The notes beneath the pieces are model-generated. The model searched no databases and was not told where the DNA came from. It saw nothing but the letters and a program-made list of their open reading frames with translations. Below, piece after piece: positions 62,223-64,000 of a stretch of DNA of 64,000 bases. The position numbers and the translations under genes were made by a program. Position 1 is the first letter of the stretch, and each line of letters starts with the position of its first letter. The stretch lies in the NCBI GenBank assembly GCA_030867875.1, contig JAOWCC010000190.1, positions 1 through 64,000 on the forward strand, read 5' to 3'. Source of the stretch: Actinernus sp. WN-2022 (lineage: Eukaryota; Cnidaria; Anthozoa; Actiniaria; Actinernidae).

Positions 62223-64000
62223 GATGTAGGATAATGTAGGATGAAAGAGGAGGATGTGTCGTATTTATTTATTTGTTATTTTTTTATACATTTCTTTATG
62301 TATTTCTATTTCTTTTTATTAATTTCTATTTATTTATTTATTTTGTTCATGATGGGCCAGTATGCCGCAGGATGATGCAGGATGATGCAGGATGATGCAG
62401 GATGATGCAGGATGATGCAGGATGATGCAGGATGATGCAGGATGATGCAGGATGATGCAGGATGATGCAGGATGATGCAGGATGATGCACGATAATGCAC
62501 GATAATGTAGGATGAAAGAGGAGGATGCATTGTATTTTTATTTTTTTTATTTTTTTATACATTTCTTTATGTATATCTATTTATTTTTATTAATTTATAT
62601 TTATTTATTTATTTTGTCCATGATGGGCCAGTATGAAGCAGGATGATGGAGGATGACGCAGACTGATGCAGGATGATGCAGGATGATGCAGGATGATGCA
62701 GGATGATGCAGGATGATGCAGGATGATGCAGGATGATGCAGGATGATGCAGGATGATGCAGGATGATGCAGGATGATGCAGGATGATGCAGGATGATGCA
62801 GGATGATGCAGGATGATGCAGGATGAATCAGGATGATGCACGATAATGCACGATAATGTAGGATGAAAGAGGAGGATGCATTGTATTTTTTAAAAAAATA
62901 ATTTTATATACATTTCTTTAAGTATATCTATTTCTTTTTATTAATTTCTATTTATTTATTTATTTTGTCCATGATGGGCCAGTATGAAGCAGGATGATGG
63001 AGGATGACGCAGACTGATGCAGGATGATGCAGGATGATGCAGGATGATGCAGGATGATGCAGGATGATGGAGGATGATGCAGGATGATGCAGGATGATGC
63101 AGGATGATGCAGGATGTTGCAGGATGATGCAGGATGATGCAGGATGATGCAGGATGATGCAGGATGATGCAGGATGATGCAGGATGATGCAGGATGATGC
63201 AGGATGATGCAGGATGATGCAGGATGATGCAGGATGATGCAGGATGATGCAGGATGATGCAGGATGATGCACGATAATGGACGATAATGTAGGATGAAAG
63301 AGGAGGATGCGTTGTATTTTTATTTTTTTATTTTTTTATACATTTCTTTATGTATATCTATTTCTTTTTATTAATTTCTATTTATTTATTTATTTTGTCC
63401 ATGATGGGCCAGTATGAAGCAGGATGATGGAGGATGACGCAGACTGATGCAGGATGATGCAAGATGATGCAGGATGATGCAGGATGATGCAGGATGATGC
63501 AGGATGATGCAGGATGATGCAGGATGATGCAGGATGATGCAGGATGATGCAGGATGATGCAGGATGATGCAGGATGATGCAGGATGATGCAGGATGATGC
63601 AGGATGATGCAGAATGATGCAGGATGATGCAGGATGATGCAGGATGATGCAGGATGATGCAGGATGATGCAGGATGATGCAGCATGATGCAGGATGAAGC
63701 AGGATGATGCAGGATGATGCAGGATGATGTAGGATAATGTAGGATGAAAGAGGAGGATGTGTCGTATTTATTTATTTGTTATTTTTTAATACATTTCTTT
63801 ATGTATATCTATTTCTTTTTATTAATTTCTATTTATTTATTTATTTTGTCCATGATGGGCCAGTATGAAGCAGGATGATGGAGGATGACGCAGACTGATG
63901 CAGGATGATGCAAGATGATGCAGGATGATGCAGGATGATGCAGGATGATGCAGGATGATGCAGGATGATGCAGGATGATGCAGGATGATGCAGGATGATG
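62223..64000 (+). repeat. Terminal segment matching 35,011-36,760, running off the window
   Basis: Spacers are at 62,223-62,364, 62,490-62,635, 62,840-62,986, 63,271-63,416 and 63,724-63,867. They match 35,011, 35,301, 35,631, 36,071 and 36,484 at about 27.2 kb. Shared marks are GATGAATCAG before the A-run spacer, GATGTTGCAG and GATGATGGAG in the array after it, GATAATGGACG, and TTTTTTAATACATT in the last spacer. The window ends inside the following array, so the locus continues beyond base 64,000. Confidence 0.86.

Larger units (their letters stand above)
1..64000 (+). repeat. Composite satellite: 10-bp arrays alternating with AT-rich spacers
   Basis: The whole window is built from arrays of GATGATGCAG separated by about 155 AT-rich spacers, all head to tail with no inverted module seen. 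Array units are 50% G+C, purine-rich on the plus strand (7 of 10 bases) and strongly G-over-C skewed (4 to 1). Spacer cores are T-rich on that same strand. Arrays range from about 85 bp (39,776-39,860) to 716 bp (17,477-18,192). Single-unit variants (GATGAAGCAG, GATGAGGCAG, GATGACGCAG, GAGGATGCAG, GATCAAG, CAGGGTG) recur in fixed order and act as barcodes linking distant copies. The pattern is that of eukaryotic satellite DNA homogenised by unequal exchange. No gene, RNA gene or transposon protein was found on either strand. Confidence 0.97.

Noticed and set aside
1..64000. Telomeric or subtelomeric repeat
   Set aside because: The unit GATGATGCAG does not match any known telomere repeat family and no TTAGGG-like run was seen. 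A subtelomeric location remains possible but nothing here shows it.
1..64000. CENP-B box in the spacer
   Set aside because: No match to the CENP-B box core (TTCG followed by A and CGGG at the expected spacing) was seen; any centromere link rests only on HOR organisation.
1..64000. Ribosomal DNA intergenic spacer
   Set aside because: No rRNA coding sequence or its conserved ends occur anywhere in 64 kb.
1..64000. Whole window as an assembly artefact
   Set aside because: Private markers appear in consistent order with whole-unit length changes between copies, which an artefact would not produce. Local consensus errors (4.9-5.0 kb and 27-35 kb) remain possible and are reported as findings.

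Overview
The window contains no recognisable gene. All 64,000 bases are one composite tandem-repeat locus, entered at base 1 and still running at base 64,000. Two elements alternate about 155 times, always in the same orientation: (i) arrays of a 10-bp unit, consensus GATGATGCAG, 8 to about 71 copies per array (roughly 4,000 copies in all, about two thirds of the sequence), and (ii) a single-copy AT-rich spacer of about 125-147 bp. Each spacer starts with degenerate units (GATGTAG, GATGAAAGAG, GAGGATG), runs through a T-rich core of about 90-100 bp, and ends with the anchor TTTTGT(T/C)CATGATGGGCCAG. The core carries a conserved inverted repeat, TATACATTTCTTTATGTATA, in nearly every copy. One array plus one spacer averages about 413 bp.

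The material looks like eukaryotic nuclear satellite DNA (megasatellite, or minisatellite with higher-order structure), probably heterochromatic. The sequence does not reveal the taxon. There are no bacterial genes, rRNA or tRNA, transposon proteins, telomere repeats or CRISPR machinery. The minus strand of the 10-mer has no stop codon in any frame, so it shows open frames up to about 279 codons encoding the decapeptide LHHPASSCII over and over. These are treated as products of the repeat, not as genes.

Layout (spacer subtypes are named by the bases after GAGGATG or GTAGGATG): 1-705 is a partial copy of 4,196-4,900. 706-2,309 is mixed modules. A 2.87-kb higher-order repeat (HOR) occupies 2,310-5,183 and 5,184-8,055, with a third copy from 18,609. 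A four-module HOR of about 1.51-1.55 kb runs in four successive copies from 8,951 to 15,224, then breaks into permuted modules to 17,476. A 716-bp fused array lies at 17,477-18,192. A 6.62-kb segment (19,279-25,901) is tandemly duplicated as 25,902-32,500, with the junction mapped inside a spacer. A 4.07-kb HOR runs 32,501-38,479 (second copy truncated). A compact zone of short arrays (38,480-39,860) leads to the most divergent spacer of the window (39,861-40,026). Next come a 695-bp array, a 1.51-kb duplication (40,722 to about 43,580), mixed modules to 48,323, and a block at 48,324-50,015 matching 1,344-3,033. Runs of roughly 380-bp modules follow to 52,806. From 53,831 to 59,776 the sequence repeats 29,077-35,011, and a 2.45-kb HOR runs to the end.

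Nothing here works as a set of genes. The biology that can be read is recombinational: unequal exchange, deletion and copy-number change, with breakpoints visible in spacers, at anchors and inside arrays. Spacer limits are given to about +/-10 bp because the spacer edges are themselves degenerate 10-mers. Offsets between copies were worked out by hand from matching landmarks.
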